The position numbers were made by a program, and so were the translations under genes. Shown one piece after another: positions 7,182-15,600 of a DNA stretch of 64,000 nucleotides. Where the stretch lies: the NCBI GenBank assembly GCA_000432915.1, contig HF995204.1, forward strand, positions 1 to 64,000. Direction: 5' to 3'. The DNA is from Firmicutes bacterium CAG:194. Its GTDB lineage: Bacteria > Bacillota > Clostridia > Lachnospirales > Lachnospiraceae. Below the pieces are notes generated by a model, which saw nothing but the letters and a program-made list of their open reading frames with translations, had not been told where the DNA came from and ran no database searches. How positions within the stretch are numbered: position 1 is the first letter of the stretch; each line of letters opens with the position of its first letter.

Positions 7182-8549
7182 CTATTTTAAACTGTCAACC
7201 TTCGTCTTTCTGATCCGCTTTAAAAATGCATACCCTGCCAGACATGCTATCAGTTCCGTGATCGGAAATGCCCACCAGATAAGCGATACACCTGCATGTC
7301 CGTTTCTGACGATCGCGGAAAAGATTCCTGCCAATGGCAGAATAATGACAAGCTGTCTGAGCAGAGAGATCACAAGTGATTCCATGCCACCGTTCAGCGC
7401 CTGATAAATTCCCTGATAGGCAACATTGATACCTGCAAAGAGAAAGCTGATCGAAATGACCCGCATCGCTCCTATAAAATAAAATCTGGACTGTCCGGCA
7501 TTAAACAGCGTTGCAAATGCTCCCGGAAAGAGCTCCGTGATCGCTATACCAATGACCATAAGAACCGCCGTATCAATAAGACCATATCTGATACCTTCCC
7601 TGATTCTCTTTTTGCTGTGCATTCCATAGGCAAATGCAATGATCGGCGTAATTGCATCACGAAGCCCAAAAGCAAGAAACAATACAAACTGCTGCACTTT
7701 ATAAAACAGACCGTATGCTGTCTGGGCGGCCGGATTGAATTTCAGGATCAGATTCATGACATATACCATAACAGACATCAGTGCCTGCGCTATGATCGCC
7801 GGAAGTCCGATCGCATAGATTTCCTTTACGATTAATGTATCCGGTTTCATGCAGCTTACTCCATGTGCAAATTCTTTATTTAATTTTGCATGGAAAGCAA
7901 AGAGCAGCACTGCTGATGCAACCTGTCCGATCACAGTTGCATAAGCAGCTCCTTCCACACCCATTTCCGGAACCGGACCAATCCCATAGATCATGATCGG
8001 ATCAAGGATGATATTGATCACGGCACCTGCAATCTGCCCGATCGTGGAATAAAGAGAGCGTCCTGTCGCCTGCAATAGTTTTTCAAACAGGGAAAAGAAT
8101 ACAATACCAAATGAAAATACACAGCATATTCGTAAGTAGCTGACACCCATTGTCAGGACTTCCCGGTCGACAGTCTGAGATGAAATATACGCCTTTACAC
8201 CGAAAATACCAAACAACAAACAGACTACATAGATAATAACACCCAGAAACAGACTGTTCCCTGCCACTTTAGCTGCCTTTTCCGAGTTACCCTGCCCTAA
8301 CGTTCTTGCAAGAAGTGCATTGGTTCCCACACCGGTTCCGATTGCAACCGCTACCATAAGCATCTGCACCGGGAATACAAGAGTAAGCGCATTCAACGCA
8401 GTTTCACTTCCCACCTGCATGTTTCCGACAAAGGCACTGTCCACAATATTGTAAACCGCCTGCAATGCCATCGATAAGATCATCGGTATTCCCATCTGTA
8501 CCATGAGCTTATTGACCGGCATTTCCTTCATTTTGTTACTTTCTGCCAT
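7182..8549 (-). CDS. MATE family multidrug/cation exporter
   Basis: 455 residues, about 12 membrane spans in two homologous halves (MATE signature [20 protein letters not shown] then AFVGNM; second half beginning [20 protein letters not shown]). The ATG at 8549 has AAAGGAGG 10 bases upstream; a longer frame to 8588 would start inside an attenuator hairpin. Na+- or H+-driven export of cationic compounds is the family role. The unusually long leader (8550-9220) carries an intrinsic terminator directly before the ribosome binding site, two related hairpins and duplicated promoters, so expression is very probably attenuation-controlled. MATE genes of this type are known targets of guanidine-IV (mepA-motif) riboswitches. 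Confidence 0.93.
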   Translation of the reverse strand: MAESNKMKEMPVNKLMVQMGIPMILSMALQAVYNIVDSAFVGNMQVGSETALNALTLVFPVQMLMVAVAIGTGVGTNALLARTLGQGNSEKAAKVAGNSLFLGVIIYVVCLLFGIFGVKAYISSQTVDREVLTMGVSYLRICCVFSFGIVFFSLFEKLLQATGRSLYSTIGQIAGAVINIILDPIMIYGIGPVPEMGVEGAAYATVIGQVASAVLLFAFHAKLNKEFAHGVSCMKPDTLIVKEIYAIGLPAIIAQALMSVMVYVMNLILKFNPAAQTAYGLFYKVQQFVLFLAFGLRDAITPIIAFAYGMHSKKRIREGIRYGLIDTAVLMVIGIAITELFPGAFATLFNAGQSRFYFIGAMRVISISFLFAGINVAYQGIYQALNGGMESLVISLLRQLVIILPLAGIFSAIVRNGHAGVSLIWWAFPITELIACLAGYAFLKRIRKTKVDSLK

Positions 8550-8573
8550 CTTAACTGAATCCTCCTTTTCTGC

Positions 8574-8629
8574 AAAAAAAGTGTGCACTTATCGCACAAG
8601 CTGGACTTACGCTGATAAGCTACACACTT
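8574..8629 (-). promoter_or_regulatory. Attenuator hairpin with conserved loop before the MATE ribosome binding site
   Basis: On the minus strand the arms AAGTGTG-TA-GCTTATC (8614-8629) and GATAAG-TG-CACACTT (8579-8593) enclose a 20-base loop containing AGCGTAAGTCCAGCTTGTGC, then seven T (8574-8580). The RBS AAAGGAGG follows at once. This is a textbook intrinsic terminator in a leader. Its loop matches the loop of the promoter-proximal hairpin at 8745-8783, which argues for a ligand- or protein-sensing element. A guanidine-IV-type riboswitch is the leading idea from context; I cannot confirm the consensus. Confidence 0.6.
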
Positions 8630-8744
8630 TTTCATGGCATATTATGAACACAGAGACGAAACACGCTTTGCGAGTTTCGCTCTGATTAGCGGTCGTCAAA
8701 TGCACCGCATAAATGCGTGCATTTTCCTCATCGCCATAACAAAA

Positions 8745-8783
8745 ACGAGTAACAAACCGGATTTACGCAGATTTGCTACTCGT
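8745..8783 (-). promoter_or_regulatory. Promoter-proximal hairpin/terminator, copy 1
   Basis: Minus strand: ACGAGTAGCAAA, a 15-base loop TCTGCGTAAATCCGG, TTTGTTACTCGT, then TTTTTG. Eleven of twelve stem bases pair, one more as G-U. It begins about 10 bases after the -10 element, so it would stop transcription almost at once unless refolded. An identical copy lies at 8984-9022. Confidence 0.6.
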
Positions 8784-8793
8784 TCAATGCCTT

Positions 8794-8822
8794 ATTATAT
8801 TTGTCTCTTTTCAAAAAGTCAA
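8794..8822 (-). promoter_or_regulatory. MATE operon promoter, copy 1 (proximal)
   Basis: -35 TTGACT (8817-8822), 17-base spacer, perfect -10 TATAAT (8794-8799), minus strand. Confidence 0.75.
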
Positions 8823-8983
8823 ACAAAATTTTTCACCGTAATCCCCTGACACTTCCGGAAAATATCATGCATCTTCCTCGTCGCCATAACAGAGACGAGA
8901 TACGCTCTGCGAATCTCGCTCTGATTAGCGGTCGTCAAACGCACCGCATAAATGCGTGCATTTTCCTCATCGCCATAACAAAA

Positions 8984-9022
8984 ACGAGTAACAAACCGGA
9001 TTTACGCAGATTTGCTACTCGT
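8984..9022 (-). promoter_or_regulatory. Promoter-proximal hairpin/terminator, copy 2
   Basis: Identical copy of the 8745-8783 hairpin, produced by the 239-bp duplication; followed on the minus strand by TTTTTG and the GTTATGGCGATGAGG motif. Confidence 0.6.
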
Positions 9023-9032
9023 TCAATGCCTT

Positions 9033-9061
9033 ATTATATTTGTCTCTTTTCAAAAAGTCAA
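9033..9061 (-). promoter_or_regulatory. MATE operon promoter, copy 2 (distal)
   Basis: Same -35 TTGACT (9056-9061) and -10 TATAAT (9033-9038) as copy 1, displaced by 239 bases. Confidence 0.7.
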
Positions 9062-9129
9062 ACAAAATTTTTCACCGTAATCCCCTGACACTTCCGGAAA
9101 ATATCATGCATCTTCCTCGTCGCCATAAC

Positions 9130-9220
9130 AGAGACGAGATACGCTCTGCGAATCTCGCTCTGATTAGCGGTCGTCAAACGCACCGCATAAATGCGTGCAT
9201 TTTCCTCGTCGCCATAACAT
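9130..9220 (-). repeat. Dispersed leader repeat, copy nearest the sigma operon
   Basis: Minus strand GTTATGGCGACGAGG, then a hairpin (AAATGCACGCAT with ATGCGGTGCGTTT), then GACGACCGCTAATCAGAGCG. Related copies occur at about 8891-8980, 8652-8740 and 15487-15558. Here it directly follows the T-rich tail of the sigma-operon terminator. Confidence 0.6.
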
Positions 9221-9226
9221 AAAATG

Positions 9227-9259
9227 ACCGCCTGTTATTATTTCAAACATGCGGTCACT
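9227..9259 (-). terminator. Terminator of the ECF sigma/anti-sigma operon
   Basis: Minus strand TGACCGC, 19-base loop, GCGGTCA followed by TTTTATG. It lies about 180 bases after the anti-sigma stop; the interval between holds nothing I recognise. Confidence 0.5.
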
Positions 9260-9437
9260 TTATTGCAAATATTGCAAGTATATTTAATTCTCATTAACCC
9301 CTTTACGCGTCTTATTGTACGCATTTTTATACAATTTGAAAAGGGATTTTACAAAAGTGGTCGCTTTTCATGCAAAATTAGCACAAATAATATCATGCGT
9401 ATCTTCTCATAGTAATTTCATCAGAATTCTTCCGTTC

Positions 9438-10244
9438 TTATTGCACTATCTTATAGTATTCTGCCCGCTCTCCTGCTGCCAAAGTCAGTGTGTATTCCTG
9501 TTCCGCCACAAGCGGTTGTGCATCGGTATCCGCATATAAATTACAGGTTGTTCCTACCGAAAAAGCATCTTCATACGCACTTGCCGTTACCTCAGCAGTG
9601 TAATAGATGCCATCCTCCCGCACATCTTCTGTCAAGATCTTTACTTTGATATCTTCATAAAGAACAACACATGTATTACCGGCTTCTGCTGCCAGTGTAC
9701 TGCTTTCCATCACATTTGCATCTACTGCATTGCCATCTTCTTCACTGCTCGCTGCTTCATCCGAAGGTTCCTGCGCCTGTTCATTTTCCTGCGCAGCGGC
9801 TTCATTTGTTTCTACAACGCTGATCCCATCTGTCTCTGGTCCGGCTGTATCCGCAGCTGCCATCTGCGTTGTCTCCTCAGCAGGCTGAGCAGCTTCTTCT
9901 GCCGCCTCTTCTGTAATATTTTCGATTTCACCGTTTTCAACCTTTGCCAGCTCATAACTGTCCATCTGACTACCGGAGCCGCCTTTGACTATACGCAGAA
10001 CCGGAACTGCCAAAATGAGAGCCGCCACACAGGCTGCGATCGCACCGTACAGACGAATATATCTGCCACGGTTCTTTTTTGCGCGTCGATGCTTCTGCCG
10101 GCGCAGTTCTGCCACATTATCGTCTGCCATTCTTCCCAGACAATCCTGCTGCTTTGCATCCAGCCTGTCATTGATCCGCCCCCACAGATCCGGTGCCTGG
10201 CTGTTTAAATACTCTTTATACGCTTCTTCAAACTTCTTACTCAT
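9438..10244 (-). CDS. Membrane-anchored anti-sigma-factor-like protein
   Basis: 268 residues from MSKKFEEAYKEYLNSQAPDL (AGGAGA 7 bases upstream). Layout: N-terminal cytoplasmic helix region (1-60) ending in a basic RRQKHRRAKKNRGR, one membrane span (LYGAIAACVAALILAVPVLR, about 65-85), a long Glu/Ala-rich low-complexity stretch (about 100-190), and a small extracellular domain at the C-terminus. No zinc-binding HxxxCxxC is seen. The start overlaps the end of the sigma gene by 8 bases, the usual arrangement for a sigma factor and the anti-sigma that holds it at the membrane. The signal sensed is unknown. Confidence 0.7.
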   Translation of the reverse strand: MSKKFEEAYKEYLNSQAPDLWGRINDRLDAKQQDCLGRMADDNVAELRRQKHRRAKKNRGRYIRLYGAIAACVAALILAVPVLRIVKGGSGSQMDSYELAKVENGEIENITEEAAEEAAQPAEETTQMAAADTAGPETDGISVVETNEAAAQENEQAQEPSDEAASSEEDGNAVDANVMESSTLAAEAGNTCVVLYEDIKVKILTEDVREDGIYYTAEVTASAYEDAFSVGTTCNLYADTDAQPLVAEQEYTLTLAAGERAEYYKIVQ

Positions 10245-10800
10245 ATCCACATCTCCTAAGCTTTTTGATCGCACTCTGATACCGCCAGGTGATCGTACCC
10301 ATCGGCGTCTGCAAAAGCTCCGCTATTTCTTTAAAGGTCATATCCGCAATGATCTTCAGATTGATGACCTCCCTCTCCTTTTCATTCAGATACGAAAGAG
10401 CTTCCGTCAATGACATCTGCGAGATCACTTCCTCCTCGATCTGGCTCGTCACATCACCCTCATACAGACTGCCTGCGCCTTCTCTGTCACCTTCCTCTGC
10501 CGCCTGCTGCATATCATTCAGTTCTTCCCTTTTATGCTTTCGGATAAAGTCAATCGACATATTTCTTGCAATGCGTGCCATCCAGCCTCTGTGTCCGTTG
10601 CCCGGCTTATAAGTATCCGCTATATGCCAGAGCTTCAAAAAGAAATCCGTGCTTATGTCCTCCGCATTCTCTTTATTCTTCAGTACATCCAGCACGATTG
10701 CATAAATGTAACCGATATATTCCTCATACACAAGGCGGAGGCCTTCCCGGTCTCCCTGTGTCATCAGGATCATGCATGATTCAAATTCTTGATCTGTCAC
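10237..10800 (-). CDS. ECF-type RNA polymerase sigma factor
   Basis: 187 residues. I place the start at a GTG (VTDQEFESCMILMTQGDREG) because AAAGGAG lies 6 bases before it; the longer ATG frame to 10842 lacks a site. Region 2 is seen as YIYAIVLDVLKNKENAEDIS, WMARIARNMSIDFIRKHKRE; region 4 as LNEKEREVINLKIIADMTFK then EIAELLQTPMGTITWRYQSA. It should direct polymerase to a stress or envelope regulon and is probably held by the downstream membrane protein. Confidence 0.88.
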   Translation of the reverse strand: MTDQEFESCMILMTQGDREGLRLVYEEYIGYIYAIVLDVLKNKENAEDISTDFFLKLWHIADTYKPGNGHRGWMARIARNMSIDFIRKHKREELNDMQQAAEEGDREGAGSLYEGDVTSQIEEEVISQMSLTEALSYLNEKEREVINLKIIADMTFKEIAELLQTPMGTITWRYQSAIKKLRRCGYE

Positions 10801-10922
10801 ATAAAACTCCTTTCTGACAGTAGTATTACGTTTCTGTGTCAACCATTTATGGATATTCTACATCAATTTTTTCATTTTGTATCTACTTTTTTGTTGGGTT
10901 TGCAGGATCCCGTTTTTTACTA

Positions 10923-10952
10923 TTTATTCATGGATATCCGGTATTTTGTCAA
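10923..10952 (-). promoter_or_regulatory. Possible promoter of the sigma operon
   Basis: -35 TTGACA (10947-10952), 18-base spacer, weak -10 AATAAA (10923-10928), minus strand. No ECF-type autoregulatory -35 was recognised. Confidence 0.35.
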
Positions 10953-10988
10953 GGATTATTCTGGAAATAATTCCCCCGGAAAATAGTT

Positions 10989-11032
10989 TACCCGGGAGAA
11001 CCTTATAACTTATAATAAGGTGTTCCCGGGTA
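10989..11032. terminator. Terminator after dapL
   Basis: TACCCGGGA-GAACCTTAT, loop of about 8, ATAAGGTGTTCCCGGGTA: a 17-bp stem with one mismatch, followed on the plus strand by TTTTAC. It separates dapL from the sigma operon. The remaining 11033-11197 is AT-rich with no gene or clear structure. Confidence 0.65.
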
Positions 11033-11197
11033 TTTTACACACTACCTGTCTATCTACCACATAACATAACAAACCAAAATTAAAACTTCATATTGAGCCA
11101 TACACTTAATACTTCATGAACCATGCATTTACAACTTCGTGAGTCTATTACTTACCTCTTCTTGAAACACATGTTTGCGTCATCTCAAATCATATAC

Positions 11198-12412
11198 TTA
11201 CAGCTTCTTGATTCTCTCAATCGCTTCTACTGTGTTTTCGTAAGTACCGAATGCAGTCAGACGGAAATATGTTTCTCCGCTTGGGCCAAAGCCTGAACCA
11301 GGTGTTCCGACTACATTTGCCTTTTCCAGCAGATAATCAAAGAATTCCCAGCTTGTCATACCGTTTGGTGCTTTCAGCCAGATATAAGGCGCATTCACAC
11401 CACCGGAAACCGTATAGCCTGCGCTCTTCAAGCCTTCCTTGATGTATGCTGCATTTTTCATGTAATAAGCAACCTGTTCTGCTAACTGCTTCTTACCTTC
11501 CGGACTGTAAACAGCTTCACCTGCACGCTGCTGGATATAAGGTGCTCCGTTGTATTTTGTACCATGTCTTCTTGCCCAGAGAGAATGCAGCATCACATCT
11601 CCTGCCTTCAGATCCTTCGGTACTACCGTATAGCCAAGACGAACTCCCGTAAAGCCTGCATTTTTGGAGAAGGAATGCAGTTCGATCGCACAGGTTCTTG
11701 CCCCTTCACATTCATAAATACTGTGTGGTACATTGTCCTCACTGATATAAGCTTCATATGCCGCATCATAAATGATCACACTGCCATGCTTATTTGCATA
11801 ATTAACCCATTCCTGCAGCTGCGGCTTTGTGATCGTGGAACCGGTCGGATTGTTTGGAAAGCACAGATAAATGATATCAGGTACTTCCTTTGGCAGCTCC
11901 GGTGCAAAATCATTTTCTGCGGTACATGGCATATAGATCACATTGCTCCATGTTTCTGTCTTCGGATCATACTCGCCTGCTCTTCCTGCCATAACATTGG
12001 TATCTACATAAACCGGATAAACAGGGTCACAGACAGCGATCTTGTTATCCTTGGCAAATATTTCCTGAATGTTACCGGAATCGCACTTGGCACCATCCGA
12101 TACAAAAATTTCATCCGGGCTGATATCACAGCCACGCAGCTTATAATCATTTTCCGCAATAGCTTTTCGCAAAAATTCATACCCAAGATCCGGTGCATAG
12201 CCATGGAAGGTTTCTGCTACGCCCATCTCCGCAACCGCACTATGCAGTGCATCAATGATCACCGGTGCAAGTGGCTGGGTCACATCGCCGATTCCCAGAC
12301 GGATGATCTTTTTATCCGGGTTCTCCTTTGCAAATGCGTTTACTTTCTTTCCGATCGTGGAAAAAAGGTAACTGCCGGGTAACTTTAAATAGTCTTCGTT
12401 TACTTTAAACAT
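11198..12412 (-). CDS. dapL: LL-diaminopimelate aminotransferase
   Basis: 404 residues from [20 protein letters not shown] (CGGAGGA 6 bases upstream). It is a class I/II aminotransferase with pyridoxal-phosphate lysine in [17 protein letters not shown] and the conserved FPNNPTGS. DapL makes LL-diaminopimelate from tetrahydrodipicolinate in one step with glutamate, bypassing the succinylase and acetylase routes of lysine and peptidoglycan synthesis. The start overlaps the dapF stop by 8 bases, placing the two consecutive steps in one operon. Confidence 0.95.
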   Translation of the reverse strand: MFKVNEDYLKLPGSYLFSTIGKKVNAFAKENPDKKIIRLGIGDVTQPLAPVIIDALHSAVAEMGVAETFHGYAPDLGYEFLRKAIAENDYKLRGCDISPDEIFVSDGAKCDSGNIQEIFAKDNKIAVCDPVYPVYVDTNVMAGRAGEYDPKTETWSNVIYMPCTAENDFAPELPKEVPDIIYLCFPNNPTGSTITKPQLQEWVNYANKHGSVIIYDAAYEAYISEDNVPHSIYECEGARTCAIELHSFSKNAGFTGVRLGYTVVPKDLKAGDVMLHSLWARRHGTKYNGAPYIQQRAGEAVYSPEGKKQLAEQVAYYMKNAAYIKEGLKSAGYTVSGGVNAPYIWLKAPNGMTSWEFFDYLLEKANVVGTPGSGFGPSGETYFRLTAFGTYENTVEAIERIKKL

Positions 12413-13247
12413 ATGCTTCCTCCGTTTCTCCTTCAAAGACGGTCACTGCAGGGCCGGTCATATAAACAAGGTTTTCTTTCTGATCCCAGTAGATCTCAAT
12501 TTCACCGCCCAGCACCTGTACCGTCACATGTGCTCCCGTGAGGCGATTTAAAACACATGCCACAGCCGTTGCACAGCAGCCTGTTCCGCAGGCAAGCGTT
12601 TCACCCGTACCACGTTCCCAGACACGCATTTTTACATGACTGTCATCAATTACCTGTACAAATTCGGTATTGGTACGATTAGGGAATCTTTCATGATTTT
12701 CAAAATAAGGACCGATCTCCTCGATCGCCAGATGCTCTACATCATCCATAAAGACAACTGCATGCGGATTACCCATAGACACGCAGGTCATGCGGTATGA
12801 CTTTTCTTTTACAATGATCTCTTCGTCGATCACCTGCTCGTGTACCGATACGACAGGCACGTCCTTTGCAGTTAGCTCTGGCTTACCCATATTCACTTTT
12901 ACTTTTACAACTTTTCCGTTTTCCACGGTCAGATCCAGGTATTTCACTTTACCGAAGCTTTCGACGGTAATACTTGTTTTATCTGTCATGCCATGGTCAT
13001 ATACATATTTACCGACACAGCGGATTCCGTTTCCGCACATTTCCGCCCTGGTGCCATCGGCATTATACATTTCCATTTCAAAATCAGCCTGCTGCGATGG
13101 ATTGATGAAGATCACGCCATCGGAACCGATTCCAAAGTGTCTGTCACTAAGTGCGACAACTGCCTTTGGTTTATCGGCAACTTTTTCTGTAAAGCCGTTG
13201 ACATAGACGTAATCGTTGCCACAGCCGTGCATTTTTGTGAATTTCAT
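12405..13247 (-). CDS. dapF: Diaminopimelate epimerase
   Basis: 280 residues, normal length. Both catalytic cysteines are present: [12 protein letters not shown] (near residue 72) and [14 protein letters not shown] (near residue 220), with the N-terminal MHGCGNDYV. It converts LL- to meso-diaminopimelate, the cross-linking residue of the cell wall and lysine precursor. First gene of the dapF-dapL operon. Confidence 0.96.
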   Translation of the reverse strand: MKFTKMHGCGNDYVYVNGFTEKVADKPKAVVALSDRHFGIGSDGVIFINPSQQADFEMEMYNADGTRAEMCGNGIRCVGKYVYDHGMTDKTSITVESFGKVKYLDLTVENGKVVKVKVNMGKPELTAKDVPVVSVHEQVIDEEIIVKEKSYRMTCVSMGNPHAVVFMDDVEHLAIEEIGPYFENHERFPNRTNTEFVQVIDDSHVKMRVWERGTGETLACGTGCCATAVACVLNRLTGAHVTVQVLGGEIEIYWDQKENLVYMTGPAVTVFEGETEEAYV

Positions 13248-13318
13248 AATTTCGCCTTTCTGTTATAGAACTTATTTTATTAGACTTACGATACCCTACG
13301 GATTGTTCCGTTTTGTTA

Positions 13319-13370
13319 TTTAGTCGTACATTTTAGTCGCACATTTTAGTCGCACATTTTAATCGCACAT
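13319..13370. repeat. Four tandem copies of a 13-bp unit
   Basis: TTTAGTCGYACAT is repeated four times without gaps (13319-13331, 13332-13344, 13345-13357, 13358-13370, the last with one change). It lies in the gap before dapF and runs directly into a series of tiny-loop hairpins. Confidence 0.8.
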
Positions 13371-13484
13371 TTGCTTCGCAAATATGTGACAGGCTTCGCA
13401 AATATACGACAATTACGGGAACCTCAGCCATTGCCTTCGGCAATGGCTGAGGCTACATAATGATTTTGCTTTGCAAAATCATTA
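13366..13484. repeat. Cluster of perfect small-loop hairpins between the ANTAR gene and dapF
   Basis: Three inverted repeats with 3-base loops: CACATTTGC-TTC-GCAAATATGTG (13366-13388), a 14-bp stem CCTCAGCCATTGCC/GGCAATGGCTGAGG (13422-13452), and TAATGATTTTGC-TTT-GCAAAATCATTA (13458-13484). The last starts 3 bases after the ANTAR stop. None has a T tract in the minus direction, so they are better described as mRNA-end or DNA structures than as ordinary terminators. Confidence 0.7.
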
Positions 13485-13487
13485 CAA

Positions 13488-14033
13488 TTATTGCATCACT
13501 GCGAGTACCATCTGGGCGGTTTCGACCAGATTGGTGCTGCTGTCCATACTGCATTTTTGTATGTATCTGTGCGCCTCTTCCTCAGTCATGTTATTCCGGC
13601 TCATCAGGAGTGCCTTTGCCTCGTTGATCAAGGCGATCTCCTCCGGCTTTCTTGTCCTTGGCTGGGATTTGCGTTTCTTTCTCTTATATTCGATCGAGTT
13701 GGTCATCAGTTCCACGGTATTTAAAAGATCGTGAAGCTTCAATGGCATGGACAGTGACATGATATCACTTCCCACACATTCTGCCAGCAGATGGCTGGAA
13801 GCCATAAGCAACATTTCGAATCCCGGAGGCAGATAGTCGTGCAACTCAGAATACATCATATCAACAAGTTTATAGCCACATATTACAATACCGTCATCCA
13901 GATTATCCGCGACACTGATTGCCTGCGAACCCGATCCGCAGACCGCCGCGACCTGAAATCCGTTTCGTACCAGCAGGTTCTTAATTGTTTTACTGTCATC
14001 CAGTTTCGGTAATACTACAATTATGCTGGTCAC
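13488..14033 (-). CDS. ANTAR-domain RNA-binding regulator with atypical receiver
   Basis: 181 residues, GTG start behind AAAGGAGGT. Residues 1-110 look like a receiver fold, but the phospho-acceptor position reads GIVICGYKLVDM, with no Asp where one is expected. A basic linker (YKRKKRKSQPRTRK) leads to a C-terminal ANTAR domain (EEIALINEAKALLMSRNNMT, then EEEAHRYIQ). ANTAR proteins bind paired hexaloop hairpins in leader RNA and prevent termination. It lies 56 bases after glnA on the same strand, an arrangement I associate with nitrogen control in Clostridia, so it probably antiterminates glnA or other nitrogen genes. Activation by ligand or partner rather than phosphorylation is inferred. 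Confidence 0.85.
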   Translation of the reverse strand: MTSIIVVLPKLDDSKTIKNLLVRNGFQVAAVCGSGSQAISVADNLDDGIVICGYKLVDMMYSELHDYLPPGFEMLLMASSHLLAECVGSDIMSLSMPLKLHDLLNTVELMTNSIEYKRKKRKSQPRTRKPEEIALINEAKALLMSRNNMTEEEAHRYIQKCSMDSSTNLVETAQMVLAVMQ

Positions 14034-14089
14034 ACGAACACCTCCTTTCGTTTTATCCGTTCTCTCTCATAAAACTACTCGGAACGGTG

Positions 14090-15424
14090 TCAGAATCTGA
14101 ACAGGTACTGATCCAGTTCCCACTGTGTGATCTGCCGCTTACTTTCATCCCATTCCGCATGCTTGGCATCCACGTACTTGGTAAACATATCTTCTCCCAG
14201 CACCTTTTTGATCAGCGGATCTTTTTCCATTTCCTGTACTGCTTCATATAAAGTGCCCGGTAATACTTCAATTCCCTTTTTATGGCATTCTTCTAAGGAA
14301 ATCTCAAACAGATTACAATTCTCACTCTTTGGCGGCATGATCTTATTCCGGATACCGTCAAGACCTGCCTCTAAGCAGACCGCAAGTGCCAGATACGGAT
14401 TGGCAGCGGAATCCGGCGAGCGGAGTTCCACCTTGGTTGCTGCGCCTTTCCCTGCAGAAATCTGAATGAGCGGACTTCTGTTTGTTGTACTCCACGCAAT
14501 ATAAACCGGTGCTTCATAGCCCGGAACAAGACGTTTATACGAATTTACCAGTGGATTGGTCAGGGCTGTGATTCCCTTCATATGCTTCATCAGACCACCG
14601 ATAAAATAATATGCCTCCTTGCTGAGTCCCATCTTATCCTTTTCATCGGCAAAAATGTTTTTGCCATCATGGAACAGTGACATATTGATATGCATACCGG
14701 AGCCGTTCTCATTGTATTTCGGCTTTGGCATAAAGGTTGCATGCAGACCATGACGCTTTGCGATCGACTTGACTGACATCTTGAACGTCATGATATTATC
14801 AGCCGTTGCAAGTGCCTCATCATACTGGAAATCGATCTCATGCTGTGCAGGTGCTTTTTCATGGTGGGAAGCTTCAATGACAAAGCCCATGTCCTCAAGT
14901 GTCAGCACCATATCACGTCTGGCATTTTCGCCAAGATCAAGCGGGCTCAGATCCAGATAGCCTGCCTGCTCGTGTGTCAGTGTGGTAGGTAGTCCGTTTT
15001 CATCTGTGTGGAATAAAAAAAATTCACATTCCGGTCCGACCTGGAAAGAGTAACCAAGCTCTGCTGCATGCCCAATAGCACGTTTTAAAATGTAGCGCGG
15101 ATCAGCTTCATACGGCTTGCCATCCGCAGTATAAACATCACAGATCAGTCTTGCTACTTTTCCCTGCTGTGGTCTCCATGGGAAGATCTCCAATGTATTG
15201 TAATCAGGATACAGATACAGATCGGAACGTTCTCCGTTCTCAAAACCGTTTACCGCATATCCGTCAAAGGAGAAACGGTTATCCAGCGCACGTTCCAGCT
15301 GGCTGGATGTAATTGCCAGATTTTTCAGTTGTCCGAACATATCCGTGAACTGCAGGCGGATAAACTCCACATCTTTATCCTGTACCTCTGCGATCACATC
15401 TTCTCGTGTGTAGGTCTTTTTCAT
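14090..15424 (-). CDS. glnA: Glutamine synthetase type I
   Basis: 444 residues, the GSI-alpha length. Key motifs: FSFDGYAVNGF, GPECEFFLF (metal-binding Glu), NGSGMHINMSLF (ammonium/glutamate site), NSYKRLVPGYEAPVYIAWS (ATP site) and VELRSPDSAANPYLA. It makes glutamine from glutamate, ammonium and ATP. The adenylylation loop of GSI-beta is not evident, consistent with control by transcription. A promoter and a promoter-proximal terminator precede it, and an ANTAR regulator follows. Confidence 0.96.
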   Translation of the reverse strand: MKKTYTREDVIAEVQDKDVEFIRLQFTDMFGQLKNLAITSSQLERALDNRFSFDGYAVNGFENGERSDLYLYPDYNTLEIFPWRPQQGKVARLICDVYTADGKPYEADPRYILKRAIGHAAELGYSFQVGPECEFFLFHTDENGLPTTLTHEQAGYLDLSPLDLGENARRDMVLTLEDMGFVIEASHHEKAPAQHEIDFQYDEALATADNIMTFKMSVKSIAKRHGLHATFMPKPKYNENGSGMHINMSLFHDGKNIFADEKDKMGLSKEAYYFIGGLMKHMKGITALTNPLVNSYKRLVPGYEAPVYIAWSTTNRSPLIQISAGKGAATKVELRSPDSAANPYLALAVCLEAGLDGIRNKIMPPKSENCNLFEISLEECHKKGIEVLPGTLYEAVQEMEKDPLIKKVLGEDMFTKYVDAKHAEWDESKRQITQWELDQYLFRF

Positions 15425-15486
15425 ATTCCTTTTCCTTTCCCTTTCTATTTCTTAGTTGATATTGAAATGTGTTTGGTTTTCTTCCT

Positions 15487-15558
15487 CGCTCTGATCAGCG
15501 GTCGTCGAATGTCTGTCCATGCAAGCATGGCATCCATTCTCCTCATCGCCATGACAAA
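15487..15558 (-). repeat. Dispersed leader repeat in the glnA leader
   Basis: Minus strand: GTCATGGCGATGAGGAG, a hairpin with GAATG/CATTC at its base and CCATG/CATGG near the loop, then CGACGACCGCTGATCAGAG and CGAGG. The flanks match the MATE-leader copies, while the central hairpin has a different sequence but is still paired. It begins right after the T tract of the upstream terminator. Confidence 0.6.
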
Positions 15559-15562
15559 AAAG

Positions 15563-15591
15563 GGCGCTCTTACTCCCGTAAGAACGCCTTT
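15563..15591 (-). terminator. Promoter-proximal terminator (attenuator) of glnA
   Basis: Minus strand GGCGTTCTTAC-GGGA-GTAAGAGCGCC followed by CTTTTTT (tail to 15556). It starts about 15 bases after the -10 element and about 140 bases before the glnA start, so it acts on nascent glnA transcripts. The stem leaves no room upstream for a conventional antiterminator. Confidence 0.75.
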
Positions 15592-15600
15592 GTTCTTGTC

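Larger units (their letters stand above)
8650..9219. repeat. 239-bp tandem duplication in the MATE leader (about 2.4 copies)
   Basis: Bases 8702-8968 are identical to 8941-9207, an offset of 239. Outside that core the match continues with a few changes from about 8650 to 8979. Each full unit holds a consensus promoter, a promoter-proximal hairpin with a T tract, and two copies of the GTTATGGCGAYGAGG motif, so the leader has two identical promoters in series. The near-perfect identity points to recent duplication. Confidence 0.9.

Noticed and set aside
8881..8985. Leader repeat read as a fluoride riboswitch because of GGCGATGAGG
   Set aside because: The downstream pseudoknot strand and the UGAUG...CUACUG part of the fluoride class are missing, and no fluoride exporter follows.
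8801..9222. Plus-strand open frames with repeated protein sequence (LISGRQTHRINACIFLIAIT)
   Set aside because: They are translations of the 239-bp duplication on the strand opposite to the promoters and hairpins; no ribosome binding site, and the same frame appears antisense to the glnA leader repeat.
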